Positions 52,183 to 61,974 of a stretch of 64,000 nt of DNA are shown piece by piece (the first letter of the stretch is position 1; each line of letters begins with the position of its first letter). The position numbers and the translations under genes were made by a program. Under the pieces are notes generated by a model. It made no database searches. It had not been told where the DNA came from and saw only the letters and a list, made by a program, of their open reading frames with translations. Source of the stretch: Parabacteroides merdae ATCC 43184 (lineage in GTDB: Bacteria; Bacteroidota; Bacteroidia; Bacteroidales; Tannerellaceae). The stretch lies in NCBI RefSeq assembly GCF_025151215.1, contig NZ_CP102286.1:2480001-2544000 (forward strand), in the 5' to 3' direction.

Positions 52183-54713
52183 GAAATGTATTGAAAGCGG
52201 AAACGCTGGAACGCAAGTTCCCCCTGCTCTCGGTGGAGAACGGCTGCATCGTGAGCAAGGACGCCGACCTGACCGTGGCCTTCGAGGTGGAGCTTCCCGA
52301 GCTGTACACGGTGACGGCGGAAGAGTATGAGGCCATGCACTCCACCTGGATAAAGGCCGCCAGGGTACTGCCCGAGCACAGCATCGTCTGCAAGCAGGAC
52401 TGGTTCACGAAGGAGAGCTACCGTCCCCAAAACGGCGGGGAGGAACAGAGCTTCCTCTCGCGCAGCTATGAGCGGCACTTCAACGAGAGGCCGTACCTGA
52501 ACCACCGCTGTTACCTGTATCTGACAAAGACCACCCGTGAGCGCAACCGCCGGCAAAGTGACTTCAGCACCCTCTGCCGGGGATTCCTGCTGCCCAGGGA
52601 GATTACCGACAAGGACATGGCGGCCCGCTTTCTGGAAGCGGTGGAGCAGTTCGAGCATATCGTGAACGACTCCGCCCATATCCGGCTGCGCCGCCTGGAA
52701 ACGGAGGAGATTACCGGCACGAAGGAACGTCCCGGGCTGGTGGAGAAATACCTCTCCCTCTCGATGGAGGACGAAACCGCCGTACTGCAGGACATCTGCC
52801 TCAAGCCCGGACGGATGCGTATCGGGGACAAGCGGCTCTGCCTGCACACACTTTCGGATACGGAAGACCTGCCGGGCAAGCTCTCCACCGACATGCGCTA
52901 CGAGCGTATGTCCACCGACAGGAGTGACTGCCGCCTTTCCTTCGCCGCACCCGTGGGGCTGCTGCTCTCCTGCAACCACATCTACTCGCAGTACGTGTTC
53001 ATCGACAATGCGCAGGAAATCCTGCAGATGATGGAGAAGAACTCGCGCAACATGCTCTCTCTGTCACGGTACAGCCGGAGCAATGCCGTGAACCAGGAAT
53101 GGACGGAGATGTATCTGGACGAGGCGCATACCAAGGGAGTGCTTCCCGTCAGATGCCACTGCAATGTAATCGCCTGGGCGGAGGATGCGGAGGAGTTCCG
53201 CCGTATCAGGAACGACACGGGCAGCCAGCTTGCCATGATGGAATGCACCCCCCGTTACAACACCGTCGACACCCCGGTGCTTTACTGGACGGGCATTCCG
53301 GGCAATGCGGGCGACTTTCCTGCCGAAGAGTCATTCTACACGTTCCTGGAGCAGGCGGTCTGCCTCTTTGCCGGGGAGACCAATTACAGAAGTTCGCCCA
53401 GTCCGTTCGGCATCCGCATGGCGGACCGGCAGAACGGCATTCCGGTGCACGTGGACATTTCCGACCTTCCGATGAAACGGGGCATCATCACCAACCGCAA
53501 CAAATTTATCCTGGGACCAAGCGGCAGCGGCAAGTCCTTTTTCACCAACCATCTGGTGCGCAACTATTACGAGCAGGGAGCGCATATCCTGCTGGTGGAC
53601 ACGGGCAACAGCTATCAGGGGTTGTGCCGGATGATCCACGACCGCACACGCGGCGGGGACGGCATCTACATCACGTATGAGGAGGACAATCCGATATCCT
53701 TCAACCCGTTCTACACCGATTCCGGACAGTTCGATGTGGAAAAGCGCGAGAGCATCAAGACTCTGATACTGACCTTGTGGAAACGGGAGGACGAGGCACC
53801 GAAACGTTCGGAAGAGGTGGCGCTCTCGGGAGCGGTGAACGCCTATATCCGTAAAATTACCGGGAATCGGGAGGCAAGGCCGGACTTCAACGGCTTCTAC
53901 GAGTTCGTGGACGGTGACTACCGCCGGATGATAGCGGAAAAGAAGGTACGCGAGAAGGATTTCGACATCGACGGTTTCCTGAACGTGCTGGAGCCTTTCT
54001 ACAAGGGTGGCGACTACGACTTCCTGCTGAACTCCGACAGGGAACTGGACCTGACAAACAGGCGGTTCATCGTGTTCGAGCTGGACAACATCAGCGGCAA
54101 CAAGGTGCTGCTGCCTGTGGTGACGCTGATCATCATGGAGACCTTCATCGCCAAGATGCGCCGTCTGAAAGGAATCCGCAAGGTAATATTGATAGAGGAG
54201 TGTTGGAAAGCCCTTATGTCCGCCAACATGAGCGGCTATATCCAATATTTGTTCAAGACCGTCCGGAAATATTTCGGTGAGGCCGTTGTGGTGACCCAGG
54301 AGGTGGACGACATCATCAGCTCCCCGATTGTGAAGGAGGCCATCATCAACAACTCCGACTGCAAGATCCTTCTGGACCAGCGGAAATACATGAACAAGTT
54401 CGAGCATATCCAGCGGCTGCTCGGCCTGACGGAGAAAGAGAAAAGCCAGATACTCTCCATCAACCAGGCGAACCATCCCGGACGTTTTTACCGTGAAGTC
54501 TGGATAGGGCTTGGCGGCACCCGTTCGGCGGTCTATGCTACGGAAGTGAGCGCGGAAGAGTATTTCACGTTCACGACGGAAGAGTCCGAGAAACTGGAAG
54601 TGCAACGGCTTGCCGAGGAGCTGGACGGCAACCTGGAACTTGCCATCCGCCGGATGGCAGAGAGAAAACGAGAGGAACAAAGACAAGTATCAACCCCAAA
54701 AAGAGAACAATGA
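52179..54713 (+). CDS. traG: TraG, VirB4-like conjugation ATPase
   Basis: About 844 residues from the ATG at 52179; the open frame begins earlier but that segment is traF read in another frame. The protein begins MRNVLKAETLERKFPLLSVE. Walker A FILGPSGSGKSFFTNHLV lies at ~443-460 and Walker B VILIEECWKAL at ~669-679. It is the main energising ATPase of the mating channel. Large antisense ORFs across it are shadows. Overlaps traF by 4 bp and the next gene by 4 bp. Confidence 0.95.
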   Translation: MRNVLKAETLERKFPLLSVENGCIVSKDADLTVAFEVELPELYTVTAEEYEAMHSTWIKAARVLPEHSIVCKQDWFTKESYRPQNGGEEQSFLSRSYERHFNERPYLNHRCYLYLTKTTRERNRRQSDFSTLCRGFLLPREITDKDMAARFLEAVEQFEHIVNDSAHIRLRRLETEEITGTKERPGLVEKYLSLSMEDETAVLQDICLKPGRMRIGDKRLCLHTLSDTEDLPGKLSTDMRYERMSTDRSDCRLSFAAPVGLLLSCNHIYSQYVFIDNAQEILQMMEKNSRNMLSLSRYSRSNAVNQEWTEMYLDEAHTKGVLPVRCHCNVIAWAEDAEEFRRIRNDTGSQLAMMECTPRYNTVDTPVLYWTGIPGNAGDFPAEESFYTFLEQAVCLFAGETNYRSSPSPFGIRMADRQNGIPVHVDISDLPMKRGIITNRNKFILGPSGSGKSFFTNHLVRNYYEQGAHILLVDTGNSYQGLCRMIHDRTRGGDGIYITYEEDNPISFNPFYTDSGQFDVEKRESIKTLILTLWKREDEAPKRSEEVALSGAVNAYIRKITGNREARPDFNGFYEFVDGDYRRMIAEKKVREKDFDIDGFLNVLEPFYKGGDYDFLLNSDRELDLTNRRFIVFELDNISGNKVLLPVVTLIIMETFIAKMRRLKGIRKVILIEECWKALMSANMSGYIQYLFKTVRKYFGEAVVVTQEVDDIISSPIVKEAIINNSDCKILLDQRKYMNKFEHIQRLLGLTEKEKSQILSINQANHPGRFYREVWIGLGGTRSAVYATEVSAEEYFTFTTEESEKLEVQRLAEELDGNLELAIRRMAERKREEQRQVSTPKREQ

Positions 54714-55066
54714 GAAACAAATCCCTTATGAGACTGGCGGTGTGCCTGATCGGTATGGCCGCCATGGTATTGCAAGGCTGCTCGGAGAGCGGCACCGACC
54801 GTGACAAGCTCTGCGGCTCGTGGAGCAGCGTGGAAGGCAAGCCGGACGTGCTGGTATATAAGGAAGGGGAAGCCTACAAGGTGACGGTGTTCGCCCGCAG
54901 CGGAAAGATGCGCCGTCTCAGGCCTCAGACCTACCTGCTGGTTGAGGAGAACGGGAACCTGTTCATCAACACGGGGCACCGCATCGACATCTCCTACAAC
55001 GAGGCCGCCGACGTGCTGACCTTCTCCCCGAACGGTGACTATGTGCGGAAGGAGGAACGCCCATGA
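54710..55066 (+). CDS. DUF3876 lipoprotein in tra operon (TraH position)
   Basis: 118 residues with a lipoprotein signal ending in LQGCS (Cys ~24). The mature part is beta-rich (CGSWSSVEGKPDVLVYKEGE, then YKVTVFARSGKMRRLRPQ). Matches DUF3876 proteins found between traG and traI. Overlaps traG by 4 bp and traI by 4 bp. Function unknown. Confidence 0.82.
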   Translation: MRNKSLMRLAVCLIGMAAMVLQGCSESGTDRDKLCGSWSSVEGKPDVLVYKEGEAYKVTVFARSGKMRRLRPQTYLLVEENGNLFINTGHRIDISYNEAADVLTFSPNGDYVRKEERP

Positions 55067-55692
55067 AAGCGAAGTCACTCCTGATCGGAACGGTACTCGC
55101 CCTGTGCGGCACCGGCGCCAATGCCCAGTGGGTGGTGACCGATCCCGGCAACCTTGCCCAAAGCATCATCAACATGTCGGACAACATCGCCCATACCTCG
55201 AAAACGGCGGTCAATACGGCCGACAGCTTTGCGGAGACGGTGAAGATTTACGAGCAGGCCAAGAAGTATTACGACCAGTTAAAGGCGGTGAACGACCTGA
55301 TACAGGACGCCCGCAAGGTGCGCGACATCATCCTGATGGTGGGCGACGTGTCCGACATCTATGTAACGAACTTCGGCAAGATGATGAACGACGGGAACTT
55401 CTCGCCCCGCGAGCTGGACGCCATCGCCTTCGGCTACACCCGCCTGCTGGAGGAGAGCAACGGCGTGCTGCAGGATCTCAGGCAGGTCATCAACGTGAGC
55501 ACGCTCTCCATGACCGACAAGGACCGCATGGACGTGGTGGACCGCTGCTACTATGAGATGCGCCGCTACCGCAACCTGGTGAGCTATTACACGAACAAGA
55601 ACATCGCCGTGAGCTATCTCCGTGCCAGAAAGAAGAACGACCTGGACCGGGTGATGCGGCTTTACGGGAATGAAATCTCCAAATACTGGTAG
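55063..55692 (+). CDS. traI: TraI (DUF4141)
   Basis: 209 residues with a cleavable signal (LLIGTVLALCGTGANAQ) and a helical periplasmic domain with NIAHTSKTAVNTADSFAETV. DUF4141, the CTnDOT TraI family, comparable to VirB5-like pilus components in layout. Two bases separate its stop from the traJ start. Confidence 0.88.
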   Translation: MKAKSLLIGTVLALCGTGANAQWVVTDPGNLAQSIINMSDNIAHTSKTAVNTADSFAETVKIYEQAKKYYDQLKAVNDLIQDARKVRDIILMVGDVSDIYVTNFGKMMNDGNFSPRELDAIAFGYTRLLEESNGVLQDLRQVINVSTLSMTDKDRMDVVDRCYYEMRRYRNLVSYYTNKNIAVSYLRARKKNDLDRVMRLYGNEISKYW

Positions 55693-55694
55693 CC

Positions 55695-56708
55695 ATGATG
55701 CCGTTGTCGATAGATTTTGCCAACCTGCATACCATACTGGCGACCCTGTATGACGATATGCTGCCCCTTTGCAAGGACATGATGGACGTGGGAAAGGGAC
55801 TTGCCGGGCTGGGTGCCCTGTTCTATGTCGCCGTCCGCGTGTGGCAGTCGATGGCCCGTGCCGAACCGATAGATGTCTATCCCCTGCTGCGTCCCTTCGC
55901 CATCGGCATCTGCATCCTGCTTTTCCCCACGCTGGTGCTCGGCACGCTGAACACCGTGCTCAGCCCGATAGTACAGGGTACGCACAAGATGCTTGAGGGG
56001 CAGACGCTGGATATGGAACAGTACAGGGCGCAGAAGGAGGAACTGGAAAGGGAGGCCATGCTGCGCAATCCCGAAACCGCCTACCTGGTGAGCGACGAGG
56101 AATTCGACCGTCAGCTGGACGAGCTGGGCTGGTCAACCATAGATACCGCCTCCCGCCTGGGCATGTACGTGGAGGTGGGGATGTACAATCTGGAGAAGAA
56201 AATCCGTGACGCCTTCCGCAGCCTGCTGGAACTGATATTCGCGGCGGCATCGCTGCTGATAGATACCGTGAGGACCTTTTTCCTTGTCGTGCTCTCCATT
56301 CTGGGACCGGTGGCGTTCGCCTTCAGCGTATGGGACGGTTTCCAGTCCACGCTCGGGCAGTGGTTCACGAGGTACATATCCGTCTACCTTTGGCTTCCGG
56401 TCAGCGACCTGTTCAGCACCCTGCTCGCCAAGCTCCAGGTGCTGATGCTCCAAAATGACATTCTGGAATTACAGAACAACCCCGACTACTCGATAGACAA
56501 CTCAAATAGCGTCTATATCATATTCATGCTGATAGGGATTATCGGGTACTTCACCGTCCCGACGGTGGCGGGCTGGATCGTACAGGCGGGCGGAGCCGGA
56601 AACTTCAGCCGTAACCTGAACCGCACGGCCACGAAAGCGGGCAGTTTCGCTGCCGGGACGGGCGGTGCCGTACTGGGGAATATCGGGGGAAGGCTGCGGG
56701 GCAAATAG
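55695..56708 (+). CDS. traJ: TraJ, polytopic VirB6-like protein
   Basis: 337 residues. Six or more transmembrane segments (e.g. GLGALFYVAVRVW at ~33, FAIGICILLFPTLVLGTL at ~68, FFLVVLSILGPVAFAFSVW at ~195, VYIIFMLIGIIGYFTVPTVA at ~274). A charged loop lies at ~95-175. Matches the TraJ family in Bacteroidales ICEs, similar in arrangement to VirB6. Met2 of the two Met is an alternative start. Confidence 0.92.
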   Translation: MMPLSIDFANLHTILATLYDDMLPLCKDMMDVGKGLAGLGALFYVAVRVWQSMARAEPIDVYPLLRPFAIGICILLFPTLVLGTLNTVLSPIVQGTHKMLEGQTLDMEQYRAQKEELEREAMLRNPETAYLVSDEEFDRQLDELGWSTIDTASRLGMYVEVGMYNLEKKIRDAFRSLLELIFAAASLLIDTVRTFFLVVLSILGPVAFAFSVWDGFQSTLGQWFTRYISVYLWLPVSDLFSTLLAKLQVLMLQNDILELQNNPDYSIDNSNSVYIIFMLIGIIGYFTVPTVAGWIVQAGGAGNFSRNLNRTATKAGSFAAGTGGAVLGNIGGRLRGK

Positions 56709-56831
56709 GCTCTATGGCAACCCGTTTCCGTGAGTCGGCAACTTGGATTACCGGGTTGGCGACTTGTCGGAAGGAGCCGCCCGGTCATACCGGAAACATT
56801 TATTTATTCATTCAAACCAATCATTCGCTAA

Positions 56832-57455
56832 ATGGAATTCAAGTCATTGACCAACATTGAGAGCAGCTTCAGGCGTATCCGGTTGATGCTGGCTGTCTTT
56901 ACCGGCTGCTGTGCGCTCATTACCGGCTATGCGTTGTGGAGCTCGTACCGTTTCGCCGAGAAGCAACGGGAAAAGATCTATGTGCTGGATAAGGGCAAGT
57001 CGCTGATGCTCGCCCTCTCGCAGGATCTTTCACAGAACCGCCCCGCCGAGGCGCGGGAACACGTCCGGCGTTTTCACGAGCTGTTCTTCTCGCTCTCTCC
57101 GCAGAAGGACGCGATCGAACACAATATAGGCCGTGCCCTGCAGCTGGCGGACAAGAGCGCCTATCACTACTATGTGGACTTTGCCGAAAAGGGATATTAC
57201 AACCGGCTGATTTCGGGCAACATCAACCAGGTGGTACACGTGGACAGCGTGGTGTGCGACTTTGCCGCCTATCCCTACAAGGCGCGTACATACGCCCGGC
57301 AGCTGATCATCCGTGAGAGCAACGTGACCGAGCGAAGCCTTGTCACCTCCTGTTCGCTCCAGAATACGGGGCGTTCGGACGACAATCCCAACGGGTTCAT
57401 CATCGAGCAGTTCACCATACTGGAGAACAGGGATATAAGGAGTGTGGAACGATGA
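56832..57455 (+). CDS. traK: TraK, VirB8-like protein
   Basis: 207 residues with one N-terminal transmembrane helix (~16-38) and a periplasmic domain (FRRIRLMLAVFTGCCALITG at the membrane, then YHYYVDFAEKGYYNRLISGN). TraK family of CTnDOT; layout resembles VirB8. It is 123 bp after traJ with no gene between. Overlaps traL by 4 bp. Confidence 0.9.
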   Translation: MEFKSLTNIESSFRRIRLMLAVFTGCCALITGYALWSSYRFAEKQREKIYVLDKGKSLMLALSQDLSQNRPAEAREHVRRFHELFFSLSPQKDAIEHNIGRALQLADKSAYHYYVDFAEKGYYNRLISGNINQVVHVDSVVCDFAAYPYKARTYARQLIIRESNVTERSLVTSCSLQNTGRSDDNPNGFIIEQFTILENRDIRSVER

Positions 57456-57751
57456 GAGGGAAACCTGCCGTCTTAAAACGTGCGGACAGCCGTATCCGGC
57501 TGTTCTGCCGCCGGCTGACCGGGAAGCAGCGCATTGTCTTGACAAGTGTCGTCTCGCTTCTGTTCACGGCAGCCTGTCTGTACTCGGTTGTCTCTTCCGT
57601 GTCCCGTTTGGGGGAACGGAAGGGCGACATGAAAACCGGGCATATCCGGCCCGTCATGTTACGGCCGGAAACAACAACCATTCATTCAAACATCCAGAAA
57701 CATGAAAATGGACTTTCAGAAAATCAGGGAACGGCTGGGGCTGTCGAGTGA
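57452..57751 (+). CDS. traL: TraL (DUF3989)
   Basis: 99 residues; one transmembrane helix (IVLTSVVSLLFTAACLYSVV, ~29-48) with a basic cytosolic start. DUF3989, small TraL protein. It overlaps traM by 50 bp, which is larger than usual and points to tight coupling. Confidence 0.85.
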   Translation: MRGKPAVLKRADSRIRLFCRRLTGKQRIVLTSVVSLLFTAACLYSVVSSVSRLGERKGDMKTGHIRPVMLRPETTTIHSNIQKHENGLSENQGTAGAVE

Positions 57752-59009
57752 CAAGCCGCTGACTCCCGAAGAGAAGCGCCGACGCGCGAGGTATATTGTC
57801 TATCCGTTCTTCTGCCTGCTGTGCGCCGGATTCCTCCTGCTGGTATTCAGCCCGTCGGAAAAGGACAAGGCGGAAAAGGAAAAGGGCAAGGGATTCAACG
57901 TGGAGATGCCCTCGCCGAAAGATTCGGAAATGGAGGGCGACAAGGTAAGCGCCTACGAGCAGGAAGCACTGGCTAAAAAGGAAAAATGGCGCAGGGGAAC
58001 CTTCCAGGAGATGTCCGAGCTGCTCAACAAGGACAGTCAGGATACTGCCGGCCTTACCGCAGGAAAAGCCAACACGGAACTTCCGCCGGAACCGGAAACG
58101 GGGAAATCCCCCGGCTTTGTCCATTCCTCTGCGGAAGCCTACCGGAATATGAACCGTTCGCTGGGTGCTGTATATACCCGGAATGAAAACCAACAAAATG
58201 CCGATCTGCTCCGCCGTATAGAGGAACTGGAAAAAGAAAAGAGACCGGCGGAAGGACAGCCGGAAGGACAGACCCTGGAAGAAAAGATGGCACTGCTGGA
58301 AAAGTCTTACGAGCTGGCCGCCCGGTACAACGGGAAGCAGCCGGATGCCCCGGCTGCCGTGAATGGCCGGAGCGACCGGAAAGACAGGACAGCCGTCCGC
58401 CCGGTGAAACAGGTACGGAATCAGGTGGTGTCATCGCTTGCACAACCTATGGACAATGAGGATTTCATCGCCGAATTTGCGGGAGAGAGGAATACCGGTT
58501 TCCACACCCCTATAGGCAGGACACTCCCTTCCGGCAGGAATACCATCGCCGCCTGTGTACACGGTACGCAGACCGTATCGGACGGGCAGGTGTTGCGCAT
58601 CCGGTTGCTGGAGCCGATGGCGGTGGACGACCGGCTCATTCCCCAAGGGACGGTATTGACCGGCGGTACACGCATCCAGGGGGAGCGGATGGACATCCTT
58701 GTAGAGACGGTGGAATACAAGGGCACGCTGTTTCCGGTGGAACTGGAGGTATATGATGCCGACGGACAGCGGGGAATCCTCGTGCCGAACTCGATGGAGT
58801 ATGATGCGGCGCGTGAGATAGCCGCGGGTATGGGCACCTCAATGGGGAGCAGCATCAACATCTCGACGGATGCCGGGGCGCAGATTGCCTCGGACGTGGG
58901 CAAGGGGGTAATACAGGGCGTGTCGCAATATGTGGAAAAGAAAATGCGTGCGGTGAAAATCACCCTGAAAGCCGGACACCGGCTGTTGCTGCACTCTCCC
59001 GAAAAATGA
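57702..59009 (+). CDS. traM: TraM, VirB10-like protein
   Basis: 435 residues. One transmembrane helix (~31-50) follows a short cytosolic start, then a charged Pro/Glu/Lys-rich linker to ~250, and a C-terminal beta domain with IAACVHGTQTVSDGQVLRIR (~284-303) and LIPQGTVLTGGTRIQGERMD. This is the VirB10/TrbI layout, spanning the periplasm. The DUF3714-type TraM family of CTnDOT. The N-terminal MKMDFQKIRERLGLSSDKPL is typical. Confidence 0.92.
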   Translation: MKMDFQKIRERLGLSSDKPLTPEEKRRRARYIVYPFFCLLCAGFLLLVFSPSEKDKAEKEKGKGFNVEMPSPKDSEMEGDKVSAYEQEALAKKEKWRRGTFQEMSELLNKDSQDTAGLTAGKANTELPPEPETGKSPGFVHSSAEAYRNMNRSLGAVYTRNENQQNADLLRRIEELEKEKRPAEGQPEGQTLEEKMALLEKSYELAARYNGKQPDAPAAVNGRSDRKDRTAVRPVKQVRNQVVSSLAQPMDNEDFIAEFAGERNTGFHTPIGRTLPSGRNTIAACVHGTQTVSDGQVLRIRLLEPMAVDDRLIPQGTVLTGGTRIQGERMDILVETVEYKGTLFPVELEVYDADGQRGILVPNSMEYDAAREIAAGMGTSMGSSINISTDAGAQIASDVGKGVIQGVSQYVEKKMRAVKITLKAGHRLLLHSPEK

Positions 59010-59058
59010 AAAGAGAAAAGAAACCAACCATTTATTCACCAACCAATCAAGAACGCAC

Positions 59059-59973
59059 ATGAAGAAGATTCTGATGATTTTTGCCCTGATTATGGGCGCA
59101 GTGGCTGCATACGCGCAGCAAGGCAGCGGGGATTATTACGAGGGATTGAGCCGCAAGATCGGCTTCAGCCAAATGATTCCCCCGCATGGTCTGGAAATCA
59201 CGTATGACAAGACCGTACATATAATTTTCCCCTCTCCCGTAAGATACGTGGATTTGGGTTCCCCCAACCTGATAGCGGGCAAGGCGGACGGTGCGGAAAA
59301 CGTCATCCGTGTGAAGGCGACCCGGAAACATTTCCGCAGTGAAACCAATATGAGCGTGATAACCGAGGACGGCAACTTTTACACATTCAACGTCAAGTAT
59401 GCCGACGAGCCGTTGCTGCTGAACGTGGAGATGTGCGACTTCATCCATGACGGGGAGTCGGTTAACCGTCCGAACAATGCGATGGAAATCTACTTGCAGG
59501 AACTCGCCGGGGAGTCGCCCCGTCTGGTACGGCTGATCATGAAATCCGTGTATGGGCAGGACAAACGCAAGGTCAAGCACATCGGCAGCAAGCGGTTCGG
59601 GGTTCAATACCTGCTCAAGGGGCTTTACGCACACGGCGAGCTGCTCTATTTCCATACCGAGGTGAAGAACGCCACGCACGTGCCTTTCGATGTGGACTTC
59701 GTAACTTTCAAGATTGTAGACAAGAAAATCGTGAAGCGTACCGCCATGCAGGAGCAGGTCATCTATCCGCTGCGTGCCTTCAACTATGTGACCCGTGTGG
59801 ACGGGAAGAAGAACGAGCGGACGGTGTTCGCCCTGCCCAAGTTCACCATCCCCGACGGCAAGAAGCTGGTCGTGGAGATGTACGAGAAACAGGGTGGCCG
59901 CCATCAGTCGTTTGAGGTGGAGAACGAAGACCTTGTACGTGCCGGGACTGTCAATGAACTGAAAGTAAGATGA
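59059..59973 (+). CDS. traN: TraN (DUF4138), VirB9-like protein
   Basis: 304 residues with a signal peptide (ILMIFALIMGAVAAYAQ). Beta-rich DUF4138 domain with HIIFPSPVRYVDLGSPNLIA (~55-74) and NAMEIYLQELAGESPRLVRL. TraN of CTnDOT; comparable to VirB9 of the core complex. Overlaps traO by 4 bp. The C-terminal VENEDLVRAGTVNELKVR ends the frame. Confidence 0.92.
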   Translation: MKKILMIFALIMGAVAAYAQQGSGDYYEGLSRKIGFSQMIPPHGLEITYDKTVHIIFPSPVRYVDLGSPNLIAGKADGAENVIRVKATRKHFRSETNMSVITEDGNFYTFNVKYADEPLLLNVEMCDFIHDGESVNRPNNAMEIYLQELAGESPRLVRLIMKSVYGQDKRKVKHIGSKRFGVQYLLKGLYAHGELLYFHTEVKNATHVPFDVDFVTFKIVDKKIVKRTAMQEQVIYPLRAFNYVTRVDGKKNERTVFALPKFTIPDGKKLVVEMYEKQGGRHQSFEVENEDLVRAGTVNELKVR

Positions 59974-60557
59974 GTGCCATGAAAAGAAACTTCATCTTCA
60001 TTATCCTCCTGCTTGCCCTCTTTACGGGGCAGGCGGAAGCCCAGCGCCGGCTGCCGGGGATGAAATCCGTCCGCTTTACCGCTGAAATGGCCGACGGCTT
60101 TTACAGCCGGGCAGACCGCCATGATGCGGGCTACGCCTTTTCGCTGGCTGTTGCCACTTACACAAAGAAAGGGAACCAGTGGGTGTTTGGCTGTGAGATG
60201 CTACAACGTAATAACCCTTACCGGAACACATATGTCCCACTGTCGCAATATACAGGGGAAGGCGGTTATTATCATACAATCCTTTCCACATCCGGCAAGT
60301 CTTTCTTTCTGAACCTCGGTGCTTCCGCCTTGCTGGGCTACGAGGCCGTGAACAACGGAAACCGCCTGTTGGATGACGGAGCTTCCTTGCGCAAGTATGA
60401 GTCCTTCATCTATGGGGGTGCGGTAACGCTGGAGGCGGAAGGATACCTGTCGGACAGCATAGCCCTGCTGCTATGTCTGCGTGAACGTTTTGTATGGGGC
60501 GGCGCTTCCGGCCGCTGCCATTTCCAGTATGGAGCCGGAGTCAAATACATTTTCTAA
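59970..60557 (+). CDS. traO: TraO, conjugal transfer outer membrane-type protein
   Basis: 195 residues (or 192 from the second Met). Signal peptide (FIFIILLLALFTGQAEAQ), then alternating beta-strands suited to an outer membrane protein, closing with HFQYGAGVKYIF, a terminal aromatic as expected for beta-barrels. TraO family. Overlaps traN; a 21-bp gap to the next gene. Confidence 0.88.
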   Translation: MSAMKRNFIFIILLLALFTGQAEAQRRLPGMKSVRFTAEMADGFYSRADRHDAGYAFSLAVATYTKKGNQWVFGCEMLQRNNPYRNTYVPLSQYTGEGGYYHTILSTSGKSFFLNLGASALLGYEAVNNGNRLLDDGASLRKYESFIYGGAVTLEAEGYLSDSIALLLCLRERFVWGGASGRCHFQYGAGVKYIF

Positions 60558-60578
60558 CCTTAAAAAGAACATATACCC

Positions 60579-61040
60579 ATGAAAAGAAGAATCCTTGATT
60601 TTATGATGACAGTCTGTTGCATGGTATTTTCCTTTCTTGCCCTTGTCGCCTGTGACAATGAGCTGGATATCAGACAAGAATACCCGTTCACGGTGGAGTC
60701 CATGCCGGTGGCGGACGAAATCGTAAACGGTGAGACGGTGGAAATCCGTCTGGAAATCAAGCCGGAAGGAAACTTTTCCGGAACTGTCTATACGCTGAGG
60801 TATTTCCAGCCCGACGGAAAGGGCAGTCTGAAGATGGAGGACGGAACGGTACTGAAACCCAATGACCGTTATTTGCTGAACGAATGGAAATTCCGTCTTT
60901 ACTATACCTCGCATAGCGGCAAGGAATCACAGACCATAGACCTCTATTTTGAAGACAATTGGGGAAACTTGCAACAGCTGACATATGATTTCAATGGAAA
61001 GGATGCGGAGGAGGAAGACAATAATACGGAGGCCGCATGA
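60579..61040 (+). CDS. traQ: TraQ-like protein (DUF3872)
   Basis: 153 residues with an N-terminal signal ending LVACDNELD, so a lipoprotein (Cys ~26). Beta-rich domain with YTLRYFQPDGKGSLKMEDGT. DUF3872/TraQ family. No TraP primase gene lies between traO and traQ, which differs from the CTnDOT order. Overlaps the lysozyme gene by 4 bp. Confidence 0.85.
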   Translation: MKRRILDFMMTVCCMVFSFLALVACDNELDIRQEYPFTVESMPVADEIVNGETVEIRLEIKPEGNFSGTVYTLRYFQPDGKGSLKMEDGTVLKPNDRYLLNEWKFRLYYTSHSGKESQTIDLYFEDNWGNLQQLTYDFNGKDAEEEDNNTEAA

Positions 61041-61516
61041 AAAGAATACCGGTTATTATGATTTTTCTGTCACTTGTTCTGTATGGCAAGGCGGAAAATC
61101 CCCCGTCTGACAAGGATAAGGCGGTAGCCTGCATCAAGCGGTGGGAAGGCTGGCACCGGGGGAAAATGCCTTACATCGGTTACGGACACCGCCTGCTCCC
61201 CCATGAGAAGCTGACCGAGAACCTGAGTGAGGCACAGGCGGACTCACTTTTGAGATGCGACCTTGAACGGTGTTTGAAGGTATTCCGTAAATATGGAAAA
61301 GACTCGCTTCTTTTAAGTCTGTTAGGTTTTAATGTGGGCTGTTACCGTCTGATCGGAAACGGCAAGATACCCAAAAGCAGACTGATTCAGAAACTGGACG
61401 ATGGTAACCGGAATATTTACAAGGAATATATATCGTTCCGCTGTTATCGGGGGAAAGTCATTCCAGGCATAGAGAGAAGAAGAAAAGAGGAGTTTGAACT
61501 GTTCTATATACCGTAG
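61037..61516 (+). CDS. Lysozyme-like muramidase of the tra operon
   Basis: 159 residues with a signal peptide (VIMIFLSLVLYGKA). CIKRWEGWHRGKMPYIGYGH contains the catalytic Glu (~37) and the GYGH segment of phage-type (GH24) lysozymes, and LLGFNVGCYRLIGNGKIPKS is a further conserved stretch. It would open peptidoglycan locally for the mating channel. Last gene of the operon, with a terminator 14 bp after the stop. Confidence 0.88.
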   Translation: MKRIPVIMIFLSLVLYGKAENPPSDKDKAVACIKRWEGWHRGKMPYIGYGHRLLPHEKLTENLSEAQADSLLRCDLERCLKVFRKYGKDSLLLSLLGFNVGCYRLIGNGKIPKSRLIQKLDDGNRNIYKEYISFRCYRGKVIPGIERRRKEEFELFYIP

Positions 61517-61529
61517 ATTGAAATTATGC

Positions 61530-61570
61530 AAAGCCGTGAACGGACGCTTGCCATCGCCGTTCACGGCTTT
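61530..61570 (+). terminator. Terminator of the tra operon
   Basis: AAAGCCGTGAACGG (61530-61543) and CCGTTCACGGCTTT (61557-61570) form a perfect 14-bp stem with a 13-nt loop, ending in T residues. Confidence 0.92.
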
Positions 61571-61734
61571 AGTCTTAGCCACTCTTAATTGTAAGTATTC
61601 GATAAACTCCCTCGTATATTGGGTAACGTATGTTCATAATGTCGTTTATTCATTTTATCGTTCTATGATTTATTGTTACATCAATTCAACCCAAAGATGT
61701 GCGGGTTCTATAGTAATTGATATTATCCCTACTA

Positions 61735-61945
61735 ATGGAGCGGATAAAAGGAAGTTTTTCCCCTTTGCCCCTTATTTTCCTGTGACAAATGTGATAAAGC
61801 GATATTTTTATCCCTACTTTCCCGCCATAATTGGTATAAAAGGGTATTCTTTCCCTTATTTTCCCTATTTATCGGGGATAATGAAGATAAAAACGGCACT
61901 TTATTCCCTATTTTCCCGTCTTGATTGGCATAAAACGGTAGTTTT
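61735..61945 (+). repeat. Degenerate tandem repeat, ~45-50 bp units
   Basis: Four to five units share ATAAAA.GG.A.TTTTTCCC followed by TATTTTCCC and a short variable spacer. Blocks start near 61743, 61793, 61837, 61886 and 61931. An open frame through it (61494-62009) is repeat-driven and is not called a gene. Confidence 0.65.
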
Positions 61946-61974
61946 CCCGTGTTTAGGCGAGATTTACGAAGGTA

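Noticed and set aside
53331..54686. 451-codon open frame on the minus strand across traG
   Set aside because: Antisense shadow of a clear VirB4-like gene in GC-rich DNA; no motifs and no sensible start context.
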